32,455 nt of DNA from Promethearchaeota archaeon (GTDB taxonomy: Archaea; Asgardarchaeota; Lokiarchaeia; Sigyniarchaeales; SOKP01). The notes under the pieces were generated by a model. That model worked only from the letters and a program-made list of their open reading frames with translations, was not told the origin of the DNA and ran no database searches. The first letter of the stretch is position 1. Every line of letters begins with the position of its first letter. Positions 26,043 through 32,455 of this stretch are shown here, in pieces. The stretch is taken from assembly GCA_008080765.1 (NCBI GenBank), contig SHMU01000023.1:1-32455 (forward strand), in the 5' to 3' direction. The position numbers and the translations under genes were made by a program.

Positions 26043-26579
26043 TTATTTAACCTCAATCTTTTTCTTCTCAACAGGTTCCGGTTCTTTCTTGGGTATTTTT
26101 ATGTTGAGGATTCCTTTCTCAAGACTGGCATCTATGCTGTCTTCGTCTATATTTTCCGGTAAATTAAATGCTCTGTAATAATTCGCAGATCTGTACTCCG
26201 TTCTAACAACTTGCCCTTCTTCCTCTTCCTTGGACTCTTCCTCTATCTCTCCCCTAATTTCTAAAAGACCATCATGTAGCGAGACCTCAATGTCACCTTT
26301 ATCCAAACCAGGCATCTCTGCAGAAATAATGAATGATTCATCATCTTCTTTAATATTCGACAATGGTGTTCGGAAAATGGGACCTTCTTCCCATTTAATT
26401 AATGCCCCAGGCCGTCGGAACGGTCGCCAAAACAGATCATTAATTTCATCAAACATTTTGTCCATTTCTTGGAATAAGGAAAATGGATTATGACGTCTTA
26501 TTGATAATTCGCGGGTCCTCTTTTCATCCCCGCCTTCTTCAGAACCTTCACCTTTCTTTACATCAATCTTTTCTGACAT
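26043..26579 (-). CDS. small heat shock protein, Hsp20/alpha-crystallin family
   Basis: The ATP-independent holdase chaperone has 178 residues. The N-terminal arm (about 1-65) is charged and includes NPFSLFQEMDKMFDEIND. The alpha-crystallin domain follows (about 70-160), with PLSNIKEDDESFIISAEMPGL and LEKGILNIKIPK, the latter the usual end of the domain. A KKIEV tail provides an I-x-I/V-like C-terminal anchor. A near-perfect Shine-Dalgarno sequence GGAGGT lies seven bases before the ATG, one of the strongest in the window, consistent with high expression. It is monocistronic. Confidence 0.95.
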   Translation of the reverse strand: MSEKIDVKKGEGSEEGGDEKRTRELSIRRHNPFSLFQEMDKMFDEINDLFWRPFRRPGALIKWEEGPIFRTPLSNIKEDDESFIISAEMPGLDKGDIEVSLHDGLLEIRGEIEEESKEEEEGQVVRTEYRSANYYRAFNLPENIDEDSIDASLEKGILNIKIPKKEPEPVEKKKIEVK

Positions 26580-26586
26580 ATCATCA

Positions 26587-26592
26587 ACCTCC
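26587..26592 (-). promoter_or_regulatory. strong Shine-Dalgarno site of hsp20
   Basis: On the minus strand GGAGGT, extended by TGATGAT, lies seven bases before the hsp20 ATG. Most genes here have weaker GTGA-type cores or none, so this site stands out. Confidence 0.7.
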
Positions 26593-26697
26593 TTTTCTAT
26601 CTCTTCTTTCTAATTTTTACATTTAGGTTGGTCATAAGGGGCTTGTCAATCATAACTTTACAACCACCCACTTACTTAAGTTAATATAAAAAATTTT

Positions 26698-26715
26698 TAT
26701 ATTTAAACCTTTCGG
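26698..26715 (-). promoter_or_regulatory. putative BRE/TATA promoter of hsp20
   Basis: On the minus strand a purine-rich element CCGAAAGG is followed directly by tttaaatata, as in archaeal BRE-TATA promoters. It lies about 120 bases before the hsp20 ATG, which would leave a leader of about 90 bases. The element overlaps a short palindrome, AAACC TTTC GGTTT (26705-26718), which might be an operator. Confidence 0.35.
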
Positions 26716-27232
26716 TTTTAAGTTTTAAATAAAAATGGACTTAAATTTATAGAAGACGAAGATATTTTCTGCTATATATCTTTTTCAATGAGGGGCTGAT
26801 ATAGCAATCTCTCTCCTTCCTTGTTAATGAAGAATAATCTTGTTAAAAAATTGATTATATAGAATTATATTTGTTAACTCTGTTACTATATATATAGCTC
26901 ATTGAGTCATCCTAACCTTAATACCAGTATTATCTTTAATATCAATTATAGTAATTATGGCACTAACAGAACCTAGATCTCTAAAAACTAAACTCTCTAA
27001 TGTATCGCAAAAAATTTTTTAAGATATTCTACTACAATTCCACAAAATCCTCAAATGAGCAAAGATCTCTTATAATCTAATCCAACAAGATCAGATTTAA
27101 ATTTATAAATATGGTCTATTTATGTAGAGAACTTTAAAAATTATTAAAATTGAATACAATCAAATGGAGATCCAGAATTTCTTCAAGATGATTGGATGAA
27201 TATGGAAAAAGTATAAGACAACTGCTATTAAA

Positions 27233-28612
27233 ATGGAACAAAAATTTAACGCCTTTAAGAAGGATAGAAGTGATGAATATCACTTATTAAATGATGATAC
27301 CCTGGTATCATTATCAGATGAGCTAGAAAACTTAAAATTGGAAGATATTATTGATAGCAATCAACTCCAGAGTATTATGGATGATTTCTTTAAATTGACT
27401 AATATTGGAATTGCAATCATTGATATGGAAGGAGAAATTCTTGTGGCTACGGGATGGCAAGACATCTGCACTGAATTTCATCGTATCAATCCCGAAACTA
27501 AAAAGAAATGCATAGAAAGTGACGTCTATCTTGCTCAAGATGTTCAACCTGGAGAATACTTAATTTATAAATGTAAAAATAATCTGTGGGATATGGCGAC
27601 TCCCATTTGTGTGGGAGGGGACAGAATTGGCACCTTGTTTTTGGGACAATTTTTCTTTGAGGATGATGAGATTAATTATGAATTTTTTGAGAAGCAAGCG
27701 GAAAGATATGGTTTTGACAAAAACAAATATCTTAATGCTCTGGATCGTGTACCTCGATGGAGTCGAGAGAGAGTAGAGACCGTTATGAGTTTTTATACCC
27801 AGTTTGCCTCAATGATTTCTGAGTTGAGCTATAAAAATCTTCTCTTACGCAAATACATACAAAAGCAAAAAAAAATAGAGAACGATTTGAGAGCATCTGA
27901 AGATGCCTTAAAAGAGGCTCTCCAACATACTCGATTTTATCGAGATCTGCTTTCACATGACATTGGAAACAAACTTAATAACATAAATCTTTCCATCCAA
28001 CTCTTAGAAGACATAGAAGATTTTGAGCAACATGGAAACATCGTACAAGAATATGCAAATATTATAAAACAAGAAGTAAATGAGGGACAATCTATTATCT
28101 CTCGAGTGCAAAAACTTTCAAAAGCATTTATCGGAGAGATTGAAAAGGAACCAATTAATCTTAAAGAATATATTGTATCCGCGATTGAATCTGCAAAAAA
28201 TAGCTTTCAAACAAAAAAAAGTAAGATTCATACAAGTTATCCTAAGGAGGAAATTATTGTACAAGGAGGAAGTTTACTCCTCGATGCATTCGAAAATATT
28301 TTGATTAATGGTGCGCTTCATAATAATAATAATGTTATTAAACTATGGGTAGAAATTTCTGCAAGTGAACAAAAAGAGGGCTATGTTAAAATAGAGTTCA
28401 AAGATAACGGAGTGGGCATTCCCGAAAAATTAAAATCTGATTTATTCAATAAATCCATAAAGAAACTCTCGGAACGTGGGGGGATGGGTATTGGACTTTC
28501 GTTGGTGAAAAATATTATTACAAGCTATGATGGAGAAATATGGGTCGAAAACCGCATCAAAAATGACTATCGCAAAGGAAGTAATTTTGTTATTCTCCTT
28601 GAAAAGATTTGA
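27233..28612 (+). CDS. soluble PocR-domain histidine kinase
   Basis: The 459-residue protein has no membrane helix. Residues about 42-200 match the PocR sensory domain: IGIAIIDMEGEILVATGW, then Cys79 (DICTEFHR), Cys93 and Cys114, followed by PICVGGDRIGTLFLGQF. The domain is expected to bind a small ligand. A coiled linker precedes a HisKA-like helix with phosphoacceptor His242 in SHDIGNKLNN, a form common in archaeal kinases. The HATPase has an N box ENILING, G1 DNGVG (391-395) and G2 GGMGIGLSL. No response regulator is adjacent, so it is an orphan kinase here; it could signal to the receiver protein at 4963-5694. Confidence 0.9.
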   Translation: MEQKFNAFKKDRSDEYHLLNDDTLVSLSDELENLKLEDIIDSNQLQSIMDDFFKLTNIGIAIIDMEGEILVATGWQDICTEFHRINPETKKKCIESDVYLAQDVQPGEYLIYKCKNNLWDMATPICVGGDRIGTLFLGQFFFEDDEINYEFFEKQAERYGFDKNKYLNALDRVPRWSRERVETVMSFYTQFASMISELSYKNLLLRKYIQKQKKIENDLRASEDALKEALQHTRFYRDLLSHDIGNKLNNINLSIQLLEDIEDFEQHGNIVQEYANIIKQEVNEGQSIISRVQKLSKAFIGEIEKEPINLKEYIVSAIESAKNSFQTKKSKIHTSYPKEEIIVQGGSLLLDAFENILINGALHNNNNVIKLWVEISASEQKEGYVKIEFKDNGVGIPEKLKSDLFNKSIKKLSERGGMGIGLSLVKNIITSYDGEIWVENRIKNDYRKGSNFVILLEKI

Positions 28613-28786
28613 GTTTTTCTCATTAAAATTCTATAATCCTCTGAATTTTTAAAAGAATTGTTTTGAATTTTTAGAACTGACCCGCTATATCCCAATAAAA
28701 AATTTTTGTAGCAAATTGAATTGATAACTAAGATCTAAAAATGTAATAGAAACTCAGTTATAACTGATATAACTCCTCACTATTCC

Positions 28787-29269
28787 TCATGTTGAGCTTA
28801 TGTATTCTTCAAGTATAAGAAGAACTTGTTCTAATACGAGCTCTTTAAATCTGATACGGTTGGACTTAAAAATGTGTTTAGAAACAAAAGTTCTCTTTTC
28901 TGATGCAAATCCTATATATACCAACCCAACAGGTTTCTCGGGAGTACCTCCCGTGGGACCCGCAATCCCCGTAACTCCCACACCCGCCTCCGTTCCCGAG
29001 ATATCTCGAATTCCCTGACATAACTGATAAGCAACCTGTTCTGAGACCGCTCCATAGTGTTCAAGCGTGTGAGCATCTACATTTAATAACTCCCTTTTCG
29101 CTTCATTACTATAGCACACAACTCCCCGCTCAAAAACCTCCGATGCCCCCGAAATATTAGTAAACATATGGCTTAAAAACCCTCCTGTACATGACTCCGC
29201 AAAAGCTATCATTTTTCCCTTTTCTGAATATTTTCTTATGAGCTCCTCAATCTTTTTTAGATACTCCAT
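28787..29269 (-). CDS. pncC: CinA C-terminal family amidase (PncC-type nicotinamide mononucleotide deamidase)
   Basis: The stand-alone 160-residue CinA C-terminal domain hydrolyses the amide of NMN to nicotinic acid mononucleotide in pyridine nucleotide recycling. The catalytic serine is Ser26 in AESCTGG and the lysine is Lys58 in YSNEAKREL. The conserved GIAGPTGGTPEKPVG loop (101-115) is present. There is no N-terminal molybdopterin-binding COG1058 domain, as is common for archaeal single-domain forms. It diverges from the small GTPase gene across 153 bp. Confidence 0.9.
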   Translation of the reverse strand: MEYLKKIEELIRKYSEKGKMIAFAESCTGGFLSHMFTNISGASEVFERGVVCYSNEAKRELLNVDAHTLEHYGAVSEQVAYQLCQGIRDISGTEAGVGVTGIAGPTGGTPEKPVGLVYIGFASEKRTFVSKHIFKSNRIRFKELVLEQVLLILEEYISST

Positions 29270-29422
29270 TGTTTTTAATTCTCAACTAAAAGTTTTTTAT
29301 TCTAAATTATTATTTTTTAACATAAATTTTATAATCAAAAGAATTCTATTTTAATAAAAAATTTTAAGCAAGAAATAAATTTTCTATTAGAAAGCTATAA
29401 TAAAATTCTACAGTGTGATTGA

Positions 29423-29968
29423 ATGAACGAGAAAAGCGAGAGAAAGGGATATGTCTTCAAGATTACTGTAATTGGCGATCCGGCTGTGGGTAAAACCTCA
29501 CTTATCAAAAAATATACTCAAGGGTCATTTCAAAAGGATTACATCAAAACCCTTGGCGCTCAATTTAGTAAATATGATGAAGAAATAGACGGTGAGAACT
29601 GTAAGCTGTTTTTTTGGGATATAGCAGGCCAAGATGAGTGGAGCTTCATGAGAGGCACATTCTACAAAGGGAGCAAAGCGGCAATTATAGTTTACTCGCA
29701 TACAGATGAAGAGAGCTTTGAGCACATACCTAACTGGCATGAAGACATTAAAAAATTCTGCGGAGATATTCCCATTGTATTATTTGGAAACAAGCTTGAT
29801 TTAATTGATGCTGCGGATGTAAATGAAAAAAAGCCAAAAAAATTGGCCAAAAAACGGAACTTTTTAGCCTACATTAACACATCTGCAAAAACTGGAACAG
29901 GAGTATATGAAGGGTTCCAGAAAATCATCCGAAAATTACATTCCGAACATAAAGATAAAGAATGGTAA
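29423..29968 (+). CDS. Rab/Ras-like small GTPase, 181 aa
   Basis: A complete G domain is present: P-loop GDPAVGKT (18-25), switch I threonine Thr43, switch II WDIAGQDEW (65-73) with the catalytic glutamine, NKLD (123-126) and TSAKTG (153-158). The WDxAGQ and TSAKTG sequences are of the Rab/Ras kind. There is no C-terminal cysteine, so no prenylation; membrane attachment would need a partner. A GTGATT Shine-Dalgarno core precedes the ATG. The thioredoxin-like gene starts eight bases after its stop codon, so they form an operon, with the V4R gene and a second GTPase following on the same strand. Confidence 0.95.
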   Translation: MNEKSERKGYVFKITVIGDPAVGKTSLIKKYTQGSFQKDYIKTLGAQFSKYDEEIDGENCKLFFWDIAGQDEWSFMRGTFYKGSKAAIIVYSHTDEESFEHIPNWHEDIKKFCGDIPIVLFGNKLDLIDAADVNEKKPKKLAKKRNFLAYINTSAKTGTGVYEGFQKIIRKLHSEHKDKEW

Positions 29969-29976
29969 AGATATGA

Positions 29977-30279
29977 ATGAATGCAAGCGAGACCACCCCC
30001 GATTATCCCAAAATCCTTTTCTTCTCTTCAAAACACTGTACACCATGCAAACCTGTAGAAGAGCGTTTAGATAGAATAAACCTTTCTATGTTTGGGAAGA
30101 AATTAATAATAGAAAAGATAAATATTGATATAAAGACCAATCGAGACCTCATCATGAAATACAAGATCACGAGTGTTCCCACGCTGATCATCGGTAGTAG
30201 CAAATTAATGGTCAATATAGATGATTCGGATATAATCGATGCTATCTTGCAAGCATATGTGGATTCAGTTAAGATTTAG
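29977..30279 (+). CDS. thioredoxin-like protein with CTPC active site
   Basis: A 100-residue thioredoxin-fold protein. The redox pair is Cys21 and Cys24 in KHCTPC. The cis-proline is Pro68 in TSVPTLIIG, in the normal place, and the strand ILFFSS precedes the active site. It lacks a signal peptide, so it acts in the cytoplasm. It begins eight bases after the GTPase stop and must be cotranscribed with it. A redox link to the GTPase or to the cysteines of the V4R protein is possible, but nothing in the sequence proves it. Confidence 0.85.
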   Translation: MNASETTPDYPKILFFSSKHCTPCKPVEERLDRINLSMFGKKLIIEKINIDIKTNRDLIMKYKITSVPTLIIGSSKLMVNIDDSDIIDAILQAYVDSVKI

Positions 30280-30384
30280 GTTCGAAATTGATACTAACTC
30301 AAAGAGAAAACATATAGTATAAAAAGGAATAAAGCATAAATATAGCATAGAAATAAGAAAAGAAAGAGAAGAGAGAAGAGAAGA

Positions 30385-30864
30385 ATGAATCGGCAATTAC
30401 TCTCCGACATTTTATCGGAAATGAAGAAAAACCTGAAGGAAAGTAAGGGCATCGGTGATTTAAAAGCAGGTGCTCTTTTTGCGTTGGGACAACAATTAGA
30501 TGCGATTTTTTATTATTTAGGGCACGAACTCGGTAATATCATTAATGTGAAACCTACTGAGAATGAGAATGAAATTACAGAACAGTTGATGGGTATTATC
30601 TCAGAGTATCATCTCGGAGAGGTAGAAATTGTGCAAAGTTCTGATGAGATCATCGAATTACGTTTAAGAAGGCATTCTTCAATTAAAGATCTCATTAATA
30701 AAGGGATTCAATCAGAATCTAATTTTTGTTCCTTTGAGGCGGGCATTTTGGCGGGTATTGTGGAAAAGATGAGCGATTTTCATTGTTTTGCGCAGGAAGT
30801 AAGCTGTAGCTTGCAATCGGGCAACGATTTTTGTGAATTTATGATTGTATTTCAAAAAGAATAA
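30385..30864 (+). CDS. V4R-domain protein (TRAPP/Bet3-like)
   Basis: The C-terminal half (about residues 75-158) carries the V4R signature: Cys115 in NFCSFEAGILAGI, then Cys141 and Cys150 in EVSCSLQSGNDFCEF. These can form a metal site; Cys134 is additional. The N-terminal helix region (about 1-55), KAGALFALGQQLDAIFYYLG, fits the dimer part of the fold. V4R domains are small-molecule binding modules and share their fold with Bet3-type TRAPP subunits. The position between two Rab-like GTPases suggests a regulator of them; this is inference from context. It lies 105 bp after the thioredoxin-like gene behind a purine-rich leader. Confidence 0.85.
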   Translation: MNRQLLSDILSEMKKNLKESKGIGDLKAGALFALGQQLDAIFYYLGHELGNIINVKPTENENEITEQLMGIISEYHLGEVEIVQSSDEIIELRLRRHSSIKDLINKGIQSESNFCSFEAGILAGIVEKMSDFHCFAQEVSCSLQSGNDFCEFMIVFQKE

Positions 30865-30939
30865 TTTTATATATTTCTAAAATGTTACCTTAATATCTTA
30901 AATAACCTTGGATGTAAAAACAAAAATAAGTGGTTTGTT

Positions 30940-31452
30940 TTGTATAAAGTTAAAATAGTTTTGCTTGGCGAAGCAGGAGTTGGCAAGACTTCACTAGTTT
31001 ATCGTTTTGTTCAAGATACATTTCGCGAATCCTATAAAAGCACATTAGGCGTGAATCTATTAAAAAAGGATTTAGATATTGAGGGATATGGTGCTACTTC
31101 CGCTCAAATTTGGGACCTGGGTGGTCAGGAAAGCTTCAAAAATCTACGACAGTTATACTTAGAGGGTGCTAATGGAGCATTAGTAATCTACGATGTGACA
31201 AAAAGAAAGACTTTTGATAAATTGGACGAGTGGATTTCAAGTTTTCGTGAATCACGAGGGCAAGAACCCCTTCTTTTAATTGGAAATAAGATTGATCTGA
31301 AGCAGCGAATTCAAGTGTCCGAAAAGGAGGGTAAAAAATACGCAAAAGAGCACGGTGTGGACTTTCTTCTTACTTCCGCCAAGACCGGAAATAATGTGGA
31401 GGTTGCGTTTAAAGATTTAATTAAAAAGATCTTGGATACGCTTACGCAGTGA
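30940..31452 (+). CDS. Rab-like small GTPase, 170 aa, TTG start
   Basis: A complete G domain: GEAGVGKT (10-17), switch I threonine Thr35 in SYKSTLGV, WDLGGQESF (58-66) with the catalytic glutamine, NKIDL (116-120) and TSAKTG (145-150). The DLGGQE form of switch II, instead of the DTAGQE typical of Rab, is closer to that of Arf-type GTPases, while the rest is Rab-like. It ends directly after the last helix, with no C-terminal cysteine. The only start that keeps the N-terminal strand YKVKIVLLG is TTG at 30940. No good Shine-Dalgarno sequence precedes it. It lies 75 bp after the V4R gene. Confidence 0.93.
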   Translation: MYKVKIVLLGEAGVGKTSLVYRFVQDTFRESYKSTLGVNLLKKDLDIEGYGATSAQIWDLGGQESFKNLRQLYLEGANGALVIYDVTKRKTFDKLDEWISSFRESRGQEPLLLIGNKIDLKQRIQVSEKEGKKYAKEHGVDFLLTSAKTGNNVEVAFKDLIKKILDTLTQ

Positions 31453-31694
31453 TTCTTTCTTCATATAACCTCTCTTTTTACATAAAATAATATCTTCTTC
31501 TTAATTATTATTCCTCAAGTTAAAATAAACAAATTGGTAAGAAAATTTTCTTACCCTCTTTTTTGGTGCCCTATTTTGATATTTCTCTGATTTAAACACA
31601 TTATTGAAGAGTTTTATATTCTTTCTAATTCTTATCATCGCAAGGACACAATACATTTATACTCTACCCCTCAATTTCATATACTCCCTGGGTT

Positions 31695-32114
31695 TTAACA
31701 TTTTTTTTCTATCCATACAATTTCTCCATTCCGATTTACATAGCCCTTTTTTTTATTTAATATAAACTCAAGCAATTCTCCATTCCAAAAGTCGTAGATC
31801 CAATCAAATTTCGGTTTAATTATAAATTCTCCCTGGGTATTAATTAATCCAAATCTTCCCCCACGTATTCCTGAATATCCTACACTTCCCCCAATATTTA
31901 CCCATGTGGTTCCATTATGATGATATCCTACCCAGTCATACTGGGGCTTTGCTAATACAATACCATTGGCATCAATTAATCCCCATTTATTACCTTTTAC
32001 CCAAATTCTTGCATGGTTACCTATAAAGGGTTCAATTGCAACAAATGAGATTGCAGGTTTAATCAGTATTTTTATGTCTTTATTAAAAATCTTCCATGTA
32101 CTCTCATATTTCAT
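31695..32114 (-). CDS. WG-repeat protein, C-terminal part of a frameshifted gene
   Basis: The 139-residue ORF consists of WG-type beta repeats: WKIFNKDIKILIKP, KWGLIDANGIVLAKPQYD, RFGLINTQGEFIIKPKFD and KKGYVNRNGEIVW. Such repeats are protein-interaction modules of unclear role. In this frame the codons before the ATG continue a WG repeat (LTKACW, then MKYESTW), so the ORF is the continuation of the one at 32111-32386 after a one- or two-base frame change. The overlap of the two ORFs (ATGA) is therefore probably a frameshift scar rather than normal translational coupling. Confidence 0.75.
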   Translation of the reverse strand: MKYESTWKIFNKDIKILIKPAISFVAIEPFIGNHARIWVKGNKWGLIDANGIVLAKPQYDWVGYHHNGTTWVNIGGSVGYSGIRGGRFGLINTQGEFIIKPKFDWIYDFWNGELLEFILNKKKGYVNRNGEIVWIEKKC

Positions 32115-32386
32115 CCAGCATGCTTTTGTGAGTTTTTTATTTGTGAGTATATTGGCTGTACAACAATTTCACCATGAGCAGTAATGAAACCATATTTAGA
32201 GTTGATAACTATTATTCCATATACTCCATCAAAAGATTCTACATGGTCGATGGGTTTCTCTAATTTCTTAATTATATTACCGCTTTTATTAATGAAAACC
32301 CAATTTTTTTCCGCAATTTTAACAAGGGCTTTATTGTTATGGAAGTTAAATGGATTTTTATACAGATATTCTAATAATTTCACCAT
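32111..32386 (-). CDS. WG-repeat protein, N-terminal part of a frameshifted gene
   Basis: The 91-residue ORF has two WG-type repeats, ALVKIAEKNWVFINKSG and KYGFITAHGEIVVQPIYS. It ends out of register shortly after a run of six A on the coding strand (32133-32138). Its 5' end starts four bases from the orphan IS200/IS605-type hairpin, so an N-terminal part of the gene may have been replaced by that element. Read with the ORF at 31695-32114 it makes a protein of about 230 residues with five repeats. Confidence 0.7.
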   Translation of the reverse strand: MVKLLEYLYKNPFNFHNNKALVKIAEKNWVFINKSGNIIKKLEKPIDHVESFDGVYGIIVINSKYGFITAHGEIVVQPIYSQIKNSQKHAG

Positions 32387-32391
32387 AGGAT

Positions 32392-32433
32392 CGGCACGGA
32401 AGCCCCGTCCTTTAGGGCGGGGAGGAAGTGCCG
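32392..32433 (+). mobile_element. orphan IS200/IS605-type right-end hairpin
   Basis: A two-part hairpin: CGGCAC (32392-32397) pairs with GTGCCG (32428-32433). Inside it CCCCGTCC (32403-32410) pairs with GGGCGGGG (32415-32422) around the loop TTTA, with one G-U pair. The GGAAGCCCCGTCC / GGGCGGGGAGGAAGT form resembles the right end, and guide-RNA scaffold, found after tnpB in IS200/IS605 elements. In this orientation tnpB should lie to the left, but there is only the WG gene on the other strand. It is thus a remnant, a small non-autonomous element, or one end of an element continuing beyond the window. Confidence 0.6.
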
Positions 32434-32455
32434 TTAGATAGTATTAGGTGACAAG

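Larger units (their letters stand above)
26580..27232. other. 653-bp intergenic region between divergent hsp20 and PocR kinase genes
   Basis: The left end holds the hsp20 Shine-Dalgarno site and a putative promoter. The rest, about 26740-27200, is AT-rich. I see only ORFs of some 20 codons there (for example an ATG at 26957) and no strong RNA structure or repeat. It should include the promoter of the kinase gene. A decayed gene cannot be excluded. Confidence 0.5.

Noticed and set aside
26957-27022. 21-codon ORF upstream of the PocR kinase
   Set aside because: It is too short, with no Shine-Dalgarno sequence and no composition signal.
30278-30290. GGTTCGAAA as a tRNA T-arm
   Set aside because: It overlaps the end of the thioredoxin-like gene, and no acceptor stem, D-arm or anticodon arm can be built around it.
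32184-32441. + strand ORF of 85 codons at the end of the window as a tnpB fragment
   Set aside because: Its translation has no zinc-ribbon or RuvC residues; it is antisense to the WG-repeat gene.

Overview
The window looks like chromosomal DNA from an Asgard archaeon, most likely of the Lokiarchaeia type. It is AT-rich. Several genes carry archaeal Shine-Dalgarno cores such as GTGAT or GGTGA, and others look leaderless behind TATA-like boxes. It encodes archaeal core functions (deoxyhypusine synthase, arginyl-tRNA synthetase, small Hsp20) together with proteins of eukaryotic flavour: a probable profilin, two Rab-like small GTPases, a V4R (TRAPP-like) protein, a membrane protein with a probable longin-like tail, and a histone-deacetylase-fold enzyme. 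The assignment rests on gene content alone; there is no rRNA or tRNA gene in the window.

Layout. 1-6.3 kb: a hypothetical membrane protein, an ABC-2 exporter pair, a TIM-barrel amidohydrolase, and a two-component pair (PAS histidine kinase plus an unusual regulator joining ribbon-helix-helix, DHp-like and receiver modules), then a small membrane protein. 6.3-11.3 kb: a membrane-anchored esterase, a U32 peptidase-family protein, an unassigned soluble protein and a metal-dependent cyclase-family hydrolase. 11.6-18.4 kb: a 12-TM-class protein with a probable longin-like tail, diverging from a histone-deacetylase-family hydrolase; a probable profilin gene, diverging from a compact FtsX/LolD-type ABC transporter; and another membrane protein. 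18.6-25.9 kb: an acyl-CoA synthetase, a Lin0512-family protein, ArgRS, a GC-rich structured RNA candidate, agmatinase, a 28-bp minisatellite, deoxyhypusine synthase and a 57-residue glycine-zipper peptide. 26-29.3 kb: Hsp20, a PocR-domain histidine kinase and a CinA/PncC amidase. 29.4-31.5 kb: a same-strand run of small GTPase, thioredoxin-like protein, V4R protein and small GTPase. 31.7-32.45 kb: a frameshifted WG-repeat gene whose 5' end abuts an orphan hairpin of IS200/IS605 right-end type.

How genes may work together. Agmatinase (putrescine formation) and deoxyhypusine synthase (use of spermidine on aIF5A) form a polyamine/hypusine neighbourhood. The two GTPases around a V4R protein suggest a GTPase-regulator module, since the related Bet3 fold builds the TRAPP Rab exchange factor in eukaryotes; that link is inference. 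The regulator/PAS-kinase pair at 3.5-5.7 kb reads as one two-component system.

The items most worth a second look are the structured RNA at about 23.09-23.31 kb, the GTPase/V4R cluster, the profilin gene, the three-module regulator, and the WG-repeat gene, whose frameshift can be located from the sequence.
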